From contig JAMXBD010004270.1 of NCBI GenBank assembly GCA_024138025.1, positions 1-64,000 on the forward strand: a stretch of DNA of 64,000 bases, given 5' to 3'. The notes below the pieces were generated by a model. That model had not been told where the DNA came from, ran no database searches, and was given only the letters and a program-made list of their open reading frames with translations. The stretch comes from Combretum micranthum (Eukaryota > Streptophyta > Magnoliopsida > Myrtales > Combretaceae). A program made the position numbers and the translations under genes. Shown piece after piece: positions 22,809 through 34,006 of this stretch. The stretch's first letter is position 1. Every line of letters begins with the position of its first letter.

Positions 22809-23656
22809 TAGGGCTATTCATTGAACCAAACCAAACCGAACCGAACTGCAAAATGAGGTTCTTTTATATTTTGGTTCGGTTTGTGGTTCGGTTCATGAAG
22901 AGTCTAAACAGTTACAGTTTGGCTCGACGGGTTGAACCAAATTAAACCGTTTAAACCCAAACAGAACCGCTTTACATTAAAAGAAATAAAATAAACAAAT
23001 AAAAACCATTTTATTTATTTATAACGGTTGAGCATTATATATTAGGACTTGTATTGCTCTAAGAATAATTCAATAAAATACAAAATTCTTATCATGAAAT
23101 ACATTTACAAGAGCAAGTTTTATACTAGGTTGCAACATCTATAACCAATAACACTGAGATTATTTAGAACTTTAAACTAATTCGTACAATAAAAATTTAA
23201 ATACATTATAAAAGAAGGATATTATAAGTAAATATAGAATTAATGCAAAAGAATAATTTTCTTAGTTAGTGTTATAGATTTATTAAAAATATATGTTATT
23301 TTAAATTCATATTGAAAATTATTTTTTAAACAGGATAATATATGTTCTTAAAATTTTTAAATATATGATTTGATATAATGATAATTGACTTTAATTTTTG
23401 TGCGATATTTCTCAATCTAAACATCTTTTTTTTTTCTTATGAATTCAAATGACTATTAATATTATTTATTAGAACAAAATCTTTTAAAAGTGGTTCCAAC
23501 TGAACCGAACTGAACCGCATGTGAAGCGGTTCGGTTCTAAATTCCGAATCCTTAAAAGTGGTTTGGTTTATTAAGGATTTGAACTGAACAGTTTTGAATA
23601 TGGTTCGATTCGGTTCAACCCTTAACTCGAACCAAACCGAACCATGAGCATCCCTA
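22809..23656 (-). mobile_element. hAT-type non-autonomous element, inverted relative to the copy at 20342
   Basis: The ends are TAGGGCTATTCATTGAACC and, from the other side, TAGGGATGCTCATGGTTCGG. The flanks GATATGTC (22801-22808) and AATATGTC (23657-23664) form an 8-bp duplication matching at 7 of 8. The length is 848 bp. Multiple GGTTCGGTT and AACCGAACC words occur near both ends. The interior is AT-rich with no transposase. It inserted four bases inside the start of the MITE at 23661-23900. Confidence 0.88.
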
Positions 23657-23660
23657 AATA

Positions 23661-23900
23661 TGTCTATTTGGCTAGCTTTTTTATCTGTATCTAACAAATT
23701 ATTTATCTAGAATTAGATACAGATAAAAAATATTAACAATTCTCATAAAAAATCACATAGAACAAATATAGATAAAATATAAATGTGAATAAGATATATT
23801 TATATATAATACAGATGAAAAAAAGACCATCCAAACATAATACGGATAAGTTATAAATACAGATCTAATATAGATAAAAATCAGACAATCCAAATAGACA
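23661..23900. mobile_element. MITE of the GTCTATTTGG family, copy 1 (left edge split by hAT)
   Basis: It has perfect 11-bp inverted ends TGTCTATTTGG / CCAAATAGACA. The interior carries ATCTGTATC and GATACAGAT words, as in five other copies in this window. The hAT element at 22809-23656 separates its first four bases from its left flank. Confidence 0.7.
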
Positions 23901-24308
23901 TGATAATATAGACAAAAAAATAAACACAAAAGAATGCAATAATAAACATTTCGTATAACAAAGAGATTTAAGAAAAAATGAAAGAAAGAAAATGATCTCT
24001 TTTTTTATTTAATGATTTTATGTGATTCTAATTTTTTTTCTTATCAAGAGTAAAACAATCACGTAAAAAGTTTAAATATAGTAAAGAGCGAAAAAGTTCA
24101 TGAGCCAACACATTTGATTTTATAGACTAAACTTATAAGATTTTTTTGGTTTTTCGGCTAAGAATAAACCCAGAATAGGCTCCCACCCATGACCCATGCC
24201 TCCATGTATAAAAAAGGGCCAAAACATATGACAGCATACAGATAAAAGGACCAAAGATAAAATCAATTTAAAATTGGCCCATGAAGGATATGGATAAAAA
24301 CGAATAAT

Positions 24309-24313
24309 AAAAA
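24309..24313 (-). terminator. Pol III terminator of the tRNA-Ile gene
   Basis: TTTTT on the minus strand, starting four bases past the discriminator base. Confidence 0.8.
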
Positions 24314-24316
24314 TAT

Positions 24317-24390
24317 TGGCCCATGCAGGTCTCGAACCTGCGACCTTCGCGTTATTAGCACGACGCTCTAACCAACTGAGCTAATAGGCC
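24317..24390 (-). tRNA. tRNA-Ile (anticodon AAU)
   Basis: The 74-nt minus-strand sequence folds as a full cloverleaf. The acceptor stem GGCCTAT pairs with ATGGGCC (one U-G pair), and the discriminator base is A. The D arm has GCTC/GAGC with loop AGTTGGTTA. The anticodon stem TCGTG/CGCGA encloses loop CTAATAA, giving anticodon AAT, read as IAU after editing. The variable loop has five bases, and the T arm is GCAGG/CCTGC with loop TTCGAGA. The internal Pol III promoter is intact: box A TAGCTCAGTTGG and box B GGTTCGAGACC. There is no intron and the CCA is not encoded, as usual for eukaryotic nuclear tRNA genes. It is the only gene in the window with every expected functional element. Confidence 0.97.
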
Positions 24391-24425
24391 ACTTTGGGAA
24401 TATGATCCCATATATTTTATAAATT
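24391..24425 (-). promoter_or_regulatory. Upstream region of the tRNA-Ile gene: TATA-like and CAA motifs
   Basis: On the minus strand the gene is preceded by TTATAAAATATATGGG at about -25 to -40 and CCCAAAGT directly before it. AT-rich TATA-like sequence and a CAA motif within ten bases of the start are typical of plant tRNA genes and help set the Pol III start. Confidence 0.6.
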
Positions 24426-24620
24426 AATGTGACTGACTTATGTAATGCTAAAATCCAACACATAAAAATTAGCAATAATGGAAAATATCATAAGACTTGA
24501 ATGTTATTAAAAATTGGATAGTCGATGGTGGGGTAATTCTTTTTCCTTTTGTATTCTAGTTTATAAGAATTAACCTATCATGTGGCTTACTAATTATATG
24601 TTAACATAATTAATGTACTA

Positions 24621-25296
24621 AGGGATGTAACAAAAACAAGTTTAGAATAGGTCATTTAAAACTTAAATCTGCTCCTGCTTTCCTATAGGATCTTTCTCAC
24701 TTGATCCAAAGCCCTATGAGGTATTTATTATCATACCCAAACCCATTCTTATGGGGTCTCTCTTTATTTTTTTAATGTTATTTTTGTTTACTTTTATTTT
24801 TAGAAAAATTTATGTTAAGAAGGAAAATCATTTGAATTTACTTATTCCAACTTCTTATTTATTTCAATTGGATAAAAAATGGGACAAAGATAACATTTCT
24901 TTTTTGTGTAGATTACAAAATCTTAACTAGCGTGTTTTGTAGTATTATTAAAAAGGTAACATGAATGTTAGGAAATATAAGTGCATGGATTGTTCAAACA
25001 TCTAATAAAATTATAAAAATGTCATCTCAATAAATAATTCACACATTCAGCTTTTACTAAAATTATGTCTCCAAAGATTTTGCTTCTTAAGGTTTCTTAT
25101 TTTAGTTTGAATTGAATTTTTATAATTATTTTATTATAATTTATCGGATTGGATTTTCTATCGAATCATGGCTATAGCTCGCGATATGACCCTAAATCCT
25201 ATAGTATCACAAAAATGTTTTCAAACCCATCCTATAGGGTTTTTAGTGTATTTGACAAGGTGGGAACCTTATAATGAATTGCCCGGTTGCATCACT
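24621..25296. mobile_element. hAT-type MITE with perfect 8-bp duplication
   Basis: The ends are AGGGATGTAAC and, inverted, AGTGATGCAAC. The flanks ATGTACTA (24613-24620 and 25297-25304) are identical. The length is 676 bp. Interior words such as CCCTATGAGG, ACCCATCC and CCTATAGGGTTTTTAG resemble those of the element at 6262-6827, so both belong to one group. No coding capacity is seen. It lies about 220 bp from the tRNA gene. Confidence 0.9.
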
Positions 25297-25304
25297 ATGT
25301 ACTA

Positions 25305-28300
25305 TCAAACATTGTATCGATGATGCAATACTTAAAAATGGTAACTAATTAAGTGCAAATCACTCATTTTTGTTATTCTATTATTTATTTTTCCATACAT
25401 GATTTTATAAAATCATGTAAATAATTTGTTTATATTCGTAATTTTAATATTGGAACATTAAAAAATGTAATCTTTATGCCCACACATCTTAATCACACTT
25501 TGCCATTTTATTCATAGATCATCTAGTAGAAATTCACAACTTCATCAAAATATATTTTATTTTATATCAAAGCCACTAAAACACTAAATAGTTGCTTTCA
25601 ATTTTAATCATATAAACGTATATATATTATTCAACTGGCACTTCTTTTTTCTCTTTACATTTCTAATATAGGATGATAGATGATAGTTGAACATACTAAA
25701 TACAAATAGTAATATACAATGAAAAATAGAGAATTTTTATTCGAAATATAATTCTTACATTGTTTGAGATGGTTAAATTTGGATTACGCGTTTCACTATC
25801 AGCCAAAGTATGCTTACCCAGTTTCAATGATTGTAAAAATATTTTATGATTAAAGCAATATTAAATTTCTTTATGCCATTTCAGTTATTTAAAACAATAG
25901 GTTGTAAAAATATTATCTTATTAGAACAGTATTAAATCTGTTTTTGCGCATAATGAAGTATGGGACTGAGATGATACAATATTGCACTAAAGTTTTAGCT
26001 TGGTCTAAGAAATCAAGACTCATTAATCGCGATTTGTACTTTGAATTTAAAATAAATTCGCTTAAGTTTATTTAGACATGTTTATATATACACACACACA
26101 TATAAATCTAACTATAGTAATATCGATACTTAATTAACACGATTTTAATTAGAATCAAGGTAACGAGCTTATCAAACCAAACACCATGAAATCTGACCTC
26201 AACGTGTTAAACTAATCGAATGGTTAGAATTGCTGGACCAATACTGACACTAAGAGACGAAGGCTAGCAGAACAAATGAGATTAGATACCCTAATAATCC
26301 TTAACATTACCCTTTAAATCGGTTTTAAATCGGTTTCAAGTAATTTTATATGCACGAGTTTACTGAGTTAAATATTTTAAAATTCCAGTTTGCCTTACTA
26401 TTTCACGTAATTTAAGCTCTAGCAACTCGAGTCAAAACTGAACTTGAATGCACACCTAAGTATGCCTGGGGTTTGCCTATTATGGGAGGCGCAAAACCTA
26501 CTAATGCTATGGCAATCAAAATAACAAGACAGATCGCCTAGGGGTTTTTTCCACTATCACTATGGTCTGAGGGGGCAGCCAGCGTAGGGTAGGGCTCAAT
26601 TTGTAACTCCATCATGCTGTCTTGGATTGCTGGTTTCTTGTTTGACCCGGAAGTACTAGCTGTCCACATAGGTAAGCTGATTTTATGGATATATTCGACT
26701 TTGTCATTACTTGTTAGTCTTTTGTTTGCATCTTGGTGGAGGCACATCCGCAATGAATGCAATTTCTTTGGGCTTAAACTTTATGTTTATGAGGTTGGCA
26801 TGATAGTTAAAAGTGGTAAAACTAGTTGTGTTAAAAATTGGAATGATACCAAAATTACTATTTCAAACTTTATGTGCTTTTCTGAATTTAACATGTAATA
26901 TTTAAATAGCTAAATACTATTCTTAATTAAAAATTCATTTATTAAGCTTTATAAATGAAATTTGAATTAAATAAGCTTTTTACTAATAAAATTTTTAACC
27001 TTTATAGATGATGTGCCAATGCAAATGCTAAATGGTAAAAAATACAATTAATATAAGGTAATAAATTTGTAAGCAAATGCGCAATTGAGTGTAGAATTTA
27101 ATAACTTCAAAATTCAATTATAAAAATAGAAAAGAAAAAAGCATGTAGCTACCACCTTAAATTTGTGTTATTTTCTAATATAAAAATACTGATATCATAC
27201 TAATTGAACTTCTATTAATCAAATCTTCAACCTAAAGTTTATATTATACTTAAAATGTATTCAATCAATTACTGCAGCATCTTCCTACATCTACCCCACC
27301 TCACTATATATATATATATATATATATATTCCCACCTCACTATTTCCGTTCTTCCCTTTAAGATCATCTCCTTTAGCCGACGTCACATAAGATTTTGAAA
27401 AGGAAAAAAAAAAAAGGAAAAATCTTCACAGTATTCTTTCATGTGTTTTACTCAAATACAATGACACTCAACTCTCGTGTCTAACTCTTTATGGTTTTTT
27501 CTCATTCTATTAATTTTATCTACTGTTGCCATTAGCTTGTCTTCATTGAGTTTTCCAAGTTCATGTCTAAATGATGCCAATCGATCTTTCAATTGGTTTC
27601 AAAGTTAATTTTAAATAATCATCTATATAATCCACAATCTTACTCATAATTCTGTTAGATTCTACTTAAAATTTCTTGAGTCCTAATTAGTCTTGGCATA
27701 ACATTTAAATGAGTCGCCAAGTTTAAAATCTCTTGATTCCTATTAGGTCTTTCTATCAATGCATGGTAAAAATGAGCTAATAAGTTGGCACAAATATTCC
27801 CTAATTTGTATAATGGGTTTTTTATTTTTTATTTTTGGCCTGGTATAAATGGTTGATAATCTCAAATCTTAAACCAAAGAAAAAAAATTGAAGAGTGCAA
27901 TTATTTTTGAACTTTGTGAAAATTACCCATTTGTCGTTTCGTTGATGACTATAATAAACAAGTTTTGGTCATCTACCTATTTTGAAAAAGGTTTCAATGA
28001 TCATAAAACTAGATTTGGTAAGATAATCCCTGAATTTAGTACAGTCATCCAACATGCCAGCTATTATGTTATAGGACATGAAAGAAAAATTAATGAGAGA
28101 AGCTTGAAGTTTCAGTTCATTACGTTAATTATAATAACCATTATTTAAAAGTCAAAAGAAATTATAACTCTGTGTCAATATCGTTTTATGTACTTTTACA
28201 ACATCTCTTAGTCATAAAAAAATGATTATTTATACTTTTTTATATATTGGTTAAAAAAATAATAAATTTATAAAAATATGACAAATTATTATTAAAATCT

Positions 28301-29390
28301 TAATTAGTGCATTCAAATTTATAATATATACATGTATATGGAGTGATTTAACTCGAGGAGGTTGGTATGTCGGTTTCAATGTGCTGGAAAAGGGATCATT
28401 GGTCAAGTTTTTGCTTTGCCGCGGGTGTATAAATTCCAAAAACTGACAATCATTTTGCTTCTTAGAAGAGTCGAAGAAAGTATCCAAAATTTCAATAGAA
28501 ACTCCCTTCGAGAGTAATTTTTTTTCCTTCCAACTGATAAAATAAATATAATAAATAAAATATTAATTATTTTAATGATTCAATTACAGATGTATATAAT
28601 GTAAACCAATGAATGATGATGAGATTGATTTCATCAAAATTAACAGTGGGACAAAAAAATTTTCATTGTATAATAAAACTTTTAATGATGAAATTAATAT
28701 GAAAATCTTTATAATCCTTTCAATCTAATTACATGATAAGAATGTAAACCTGCTTAACTTAAAATAGCTACTCAAAAAAATAAAGTTTTACATGCATGTT
28801 GATTGAAATTAATTACTTTTGTAAGAAACTAGAATGGTGATAACATAAAATACAGTTTTACACTTAAGAAATTCTTAAATATCAATTCAACAGAGCTTTC
28901 GCTTGTCAAAATTTACCCAAAGTTAATATAAATATATATTTGCTACACTTAATTAAGCTTCTATATGCCAATTTATATATTTTATCATCTTTGAAAAATG
29001 ATGTGAGATGTTTATCGAGCATAAAACAATTACAATCTACCGGAGAAATAACATTTTGGACATTGGGCTTAATTATGGCCTAGGAGTTGTTTGATAACCG
29101 TACCGTGCGGTGGATTCCCCCGCTCACGCCATAAATTCGACTCCATTCTAGAGTTAACGGAATAGGTGTTCTCAACAACAATCAAGTTAAATTCGAGACA
29201 AAGCTAGAGCAAGTATTTTTATACATTAGAAGAAATTTAATTTGCTCTATTATTATAAAATTATTTTTATAATTAGAATTTTGTTACATGGAATTTAGTC
29301 AATATAGATCATATTACAAAAAAAAAAAAAAAATTGTTATCACTAACACTTTAATGGAAAAGTCTATTTGTCACAATTCATACTTTTGTC
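25305..29390. other. AT-rich non-coding stretch with one GC-elevated island
   Basis: No recognisable gene. Positions 26455-26780 are clearly less AT-rich than their surroundings and open on both strands. The minus-strand frame 26538-26762 reads LPMWTASTSGSNKKPAIQDSM and is followed by a hydrophobic run AICLVILIAIALVGFAPP. I do not recognise either frame. At 27295-27343 two copies of CCCACCTCACTAT flank a (TA)n run. Confidence 0.4.
27304..27330. repeat. (TA)n microsatellite between two CCCACCTCACTAT copies
   Basis: The dinucleotide run is bracketed by the same 13-mer on both sides, suggesting slippage or a small duplication. Confidence 0.85.
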
Positions 29391-29725
29391 ACTATAAGCA
29401 TCTTATATAGTTATAATTGCTTAATCTATTGTGACAAAACAAGCCTATTATGTTGAAAAGAAAATTTTTTTGGGACAAATTAGTTTGTCGATATATCATC
29501 TTTTCGAGACAAAATGACATCATCACAATATGAATACCATCATCATGACAAGTATCATCATATTATGACTAAGAACATTTTTGTCATAATATACTTATTG
29601 CAACAAGCTTCCTGTGTCCAAGAAAACGACAAATTCAATTTGTAATAATATATAGCCATTTGTAATAAATTTTGCATCTACAATGGCAAACCAATTTGTT
29701 AAAATAAGTCTATTTTCTTATAGTA
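29391..29725. mobile_element. Possible CACTA-type fragment
   Basis: The left edge CACTATAAG and the right edge TTTTCTTATAGTA (inverted TACTATAAGAAAA) resemble the CACTACAAGAAAA ends of plant CACTA elements. The interior repeats TTGTCA, GACAAA and TTGTRA motifs, as subterminal regions of that family do. No 3-bp duplication is visible, so it may be a decayed or partial copy. Confidence 0.35.
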
Positions 29726-31385
29726 AAGTATTAAAAAGGCACAAAGGTTTTTGTTGTAAACATTAGATTTTATCATTAAAAGTAATAGTGACAAAATTAA
29801 TCCATCACATATTTATTAATGTAATGCCTGAAACAAAGTGGATTTGAGTACGTACAGTTGCTACTTATAATACCCTAAGTATTACATGCACGGGCTTTCT
29901 TAAAAAATATGTTTATTGTGAACATTTACTAGTCAGTTTTTAATTATTGAAATTGTTTATTAGATTCTCAAAAGAACTTGATTTAGCAACGGTAAAACAA
30001 ATTTTATAAAACCATTTCTCATTCTACTCATACAAGTATATCAACTTTAGTTAAACAAAATCACACAATCGGGTATCCTATATATATTTTTCTTGATGGT
30101 AAAACAAAGCTCAAAAGTTAATCACAAAACATAAAGGCTCCACCAAACCCTTAAAGAATATTACAAGTTCAAAAGATAAATGCAGCTTTTTATACAAAAT
30201 AAAATCTAGTGATCCCATCTAGCTTTGCTCCTTATCAAAATTCTCTAGAGTTGCCCAAAACCCGAGTCAATCATCATCATCCAAACATCACCTGGGAAGA
30301 ACACAACAATAATGAGCCGAAGCCCAGTACGATAGTAACACAAGCACACATAAGATGGGCACGTATGCTTAATTTAATGCAATGTAATAACCAACAGTTT
30401 ATATTTTTATTAAATTAAAGTGAAGTAAATAAACACTGGAGTACTCGTACTCCGAAAACACGCCTTTGGGAAATTGGGGATCCTGAGTAACAGCAGCTAC
30501 TCATGGGATTGATATAGGCAGCTCGAATACCTATATTTCCTATATAATATACCAAAAAAGGAAAATAGCCTCATCTAGAGTTTACGACTATTACACATCT
30601 TTACCTATCTCAGTTCATAATATCATTTAGTTCAACGATCTCATAAATGTAAACTAAACTATATTATTTCCATTCTAGCTTAAGTAAATGTTACATCTAT
30701 ACTGTTTGCTATATCAGCTATTCATTGAGCCATCTATGAACTATCATTGTATCATGACATACCATTGCATCAAAGTAAGTATTGCTCCTCGAATCGAATT
30801 CAACGACATAAGCACAAGTAACACTCATTAATTAAGTTGTCTTTAAGTTTTAGTTCGATAAGAATTCTTCTCCTCTACAACACGCAAGTTACTATGTACC
30901 TTTTATGTTATTTGTACTCTGACTAGACAAAAGATAAACCAGAAGGCAGGACTCAAGCATCTATTCAAGAATTATATTCATATAAATATATTAATTAGTT
31001 ATCCACTCATATCAAACTTATATTAAAAACCTATTTTGATCAGACACTAAGTATGAACTCCACCATGGCTACAAAAATTGTCCTGCCAAGATAAGGACAG
31101 TTCTCTATTGTCTGTTAAATTATTGTTTTTCCTTTGCTTATAATTCATTCACTTTCATCAGACTTATACTAAACATTCATTTTTCTTAGCATGCATGCAT
31201 TTGAGACAACATACTCCCTTTATTTTTCATAGTTTAGCCTAACATATTAATCCAAGCCAATTACAAGTTATTAAGCCTATTGTAACTTAATTTAGCTAAG
31301 TTGATTAGAATTAATCATTTAATCTAGTTACTAATTTACATTAAGTAATTTCACTTAGGCTATATATATCTTATAGGATCTTAAT

Positions 31386-32249
31386 TAGGGCTGTGAAAAA
31401 AAAATCGATCGAATCATAAACTAAACCGAATCGAAATTTCGATTCTTTTTTTAAACGGTTCGGTTCGTGGTTTGTTTTGGTGAAGAGCAAACGGTTTGTG
31501 GTTCGGTTCAGGACCCAAAACCTAATCAAACCGTTTTATATATTTAAAAAAAAAATTAAATATATTATTTTTACTCTTAATTATTTCATTAAAAAATTAT
31601 TTGTTTTTAAAGTTTGTTACTTATATATGTATCATTCATGAGAATAAAATTAGATTTGTCATATTATGTTTTAATTGTTACGTTGTCTACAAAGAAGAGA
31701 GATTTTAAATTTTAGATTTTAGATTTTAACATCTAGTAGTCTAACTCCTAAATATTTTTTCCCTTTGTCTTTCTAATTAATCTACTTCTATTATTTAGTT
31801 ATTTATTGATTTATATAATTGATAATATATTAGTTAGAAGCATACAAAGAATTAAATTTTGTGTCTTATATTGGGATAAAGTCTAGTATACAATTATAGT
31901 TCAAGACAATTAAAAAAATGAGACTAGTCACAATTATAATTTTATAATGGATGAAATCCTTTCCTTGCAATAAGTTTTTATATATTTATTTGGTGAATGA
32001 TTAATTTCAAATATTATTGTCTATATTTGTATTAGTGATAAGAAATATATAATTGAAGTTTTTGATAGAATATATATATATTTTTTATTTTATGAATAAA
32101 AACGGTTTGAACTGCAAATCGAATCATATCGAATAGTTTTTTTTTTAGTTCGAAAAAATTACGAACCAAACTATATGGTTAAGTTCAAATTTAAAAGAAA
32201 AATTGAATCGTAAAATATGATGCAGTTCGATTCGAGGTGCACACCCCTA
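31386..32249. mobile_element. hAT-type element nested in long LTR copy B
   Basis: The ends are TAGGGCTGTG and, inverted, TAGGGGTGTGCACC. The 8-bp flanks ATCTTAAT (31378-31385) and ATTTTAAT (32250-32257) match at 7 of 8. The length is 864 bp. Long LTR copy A preserves the uninterrupted site as TATAAGACTTTAATTAGTCT around 7638-7661, independent support for both edges. The ends carry GGTTCGG and AACCGAA words. No transposase is seen. Confidence 0.9.
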
Positions 32250-32477
32250 ATTTTAATTAATCTAGTTCATTTTAGCTTACTAAGTTCATTTAGTTCAAGT
32301 TAAACTTAGATTTGTTGACTAAGTCCATTTCATAATTTCAATCCTTGTTAGATCTAATTAACTATTATACCTATTATTCACTTAACTCATTCATAATTAA
32401 ACCAATACTAATATATCATATCTATTATTCATTATTCTTCTATTTTATTTTATCTTTCCTTCTTTTTCTAACTGGGG

Positions 32478-32760
32478 CTGATCACACATCGTGCTGGACG
32501 GTGTGACGGCCTGTCACATTCTCTATCACTCCGTGATCAGAGGAACATGTGTGATCATTGGCTACCACATCCTTGATCATATTTGTGATGGCCCAAAAAT
32601 TTCAAAACAGACATCATCATGGGATGGATCACGCCCGTAATGATCCAAATTTTCTAAATCCACAAGCATAATGTGTTCAATTACTCCAATGATCAATTGG
32701 GCATCAAATTTTACACGAAAGAGAGACCATCACAAGTTCCATCATGCTTGTAATGAGTGC
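32478..32760 (-). repeat. Palindromic-word block in long LTR copy B
   Basis: GATCACACATCGTG, ACTCCGTGATCAG, TGATCATTGG, CTTGATCATATTTGTGAT and GATCACGCCCGTAATGATC occur in close succession. These are variants of the GATCACG/CGTGATC words of copy A, but order and spacing are not conserved. Confidence 0.65.
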
Positions 32761-33327
32761 CTTATGTCCAATTTTCATGTTTTTTTTTTCCTTGTTTGTT
32801 CTTCAAAATTTCATTTATTTTAACTACCTTTTCTCATCTTGATTACATCAAACATACCACAAACAGCATACAAGCTCACTTCAAGTTTATCTAACATTCC
32901 TTATCATATTTCTACTTCATTCATCTTCAAATCCTTACATCAAACACTTGATATATTTATGCATATACATATTTAAGTTTTAACATATATGTTTATATGT
33001 TACTAACTTATCAATATCATCATAAGTTCTACATCTATTTGGCTCTAATTTAACATTTATATGCATATACAACAATTAAAATAAAGAAAACATCAAACTT
33101 ACATGTCAAGCCAACAAAACTACTTGATCTTCAATTTCTCCGAGGATCTTGTTGAAATTTAACAATTAGGGTTGGGTTTTGCGAAAGAAAAGAGAAAAGA
33201 AGGAGAATAGGAAGAAACATAGACGAAGAGAAGAGGAAGAGAAGAAGAAAAGAGAAAAAGGGAGGGTAGATGGAAAAAATAGAAAGAAAAGGGAAAAGAT
33301 AAGGATTTTTAAAAAGTAATCAATATA

Positions 33328-33338
33328 TATTTATAGAT
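33328..33338 (-). promoter_or_regulatory. TATA box of long LTR copy B
   Basis: The minus strand reads CTATAAATATA, followed downstream by CTTATCTTTTCCCTTTTC and a long CT-rich leader. Confidence 0.55.
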
Positions 33339-34006
33339 AAGAGTTCTAGCATTAAGCATTTTAGATAATTGTCTTAAGTATTGAAAATAATTAGAAAGTA
33401 ATTTCACAAAGCTATATAATAGAAATTAATAACTTGATTTGAAAACCTAGCTTAGAATTTTAATTTATACGAAATTGATATTAAGCTTGGGTTTAGGTTT
33501 AAGAAAAGATATTTTTAAATAGGCAATCGACCTAAAAAATTTATGGAGATTAAAAAAATAGAATTTTGACTAAAATAGCTAAACTTGAGCATTTTAAAAT
33601 AGAGATAGTTGAACATAAGAAATTTAACTCATTTGATAATTAAAAAAAAAAGAAAGAGGGTTTTAAATTAATATATATATATATATATATATATGAAAGG
33701 AATTGGTTAATTTGATACATGAAATTAGTTAAGGGAGCAAATAGACAATTAGAAAAGAACATTTGAAATCTTAAAATTCAATTTAATATATTCACTAATT
33801 CATCAATTATGTCAATTTGTCTAATCATATTCTATTGTTTACATGTTTGATTTATTTAAATTATCTAAATTAGATTTTTAAACTAAGTTTAAATTTAAGT
33901 TTATAATTATCTATCTATTATACTATTTAATTAAGCCAATCCTAATTTAAATACGTAAGGATTTAGGTTATTTCAAATAAGGTGACAATTTTCTACACAA
34001 ATTTCA

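Larger units (their letters stand above)
29820..33997 (-). mobile_element. Long LTR (copy B), Ty3/gypsy-like, with nested hAT
   Basis: It starts TGTAATGCC. Several segments align with copies A and C: the GACACTAAGTATGAACTCC block near 31047, the GTAACAGCAGCTACTCA block near 30487, the palindrome block at 32478-32760, the purine-rich stretch at 33180-33300 and the TATA box. Removing the nested hAT leaves about 3.3 kb. Its right end is not clear because a Mutator-like element sits there. It encodes no retroviral domain, and short open frames such as 30209-30418 are LTR sequence. Minus orientation follows from the TATA box and the pyrimidine leader. Confidence 0.65.

Noticed and set aside
26538..26762. 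Minus-strand frame as a plastid or mitochondrial gene fragment
   Set aside because: The translation did not match any organelle protein I could compare it with from family knowledge. It is kept only as an unidentified GC-elevated island.
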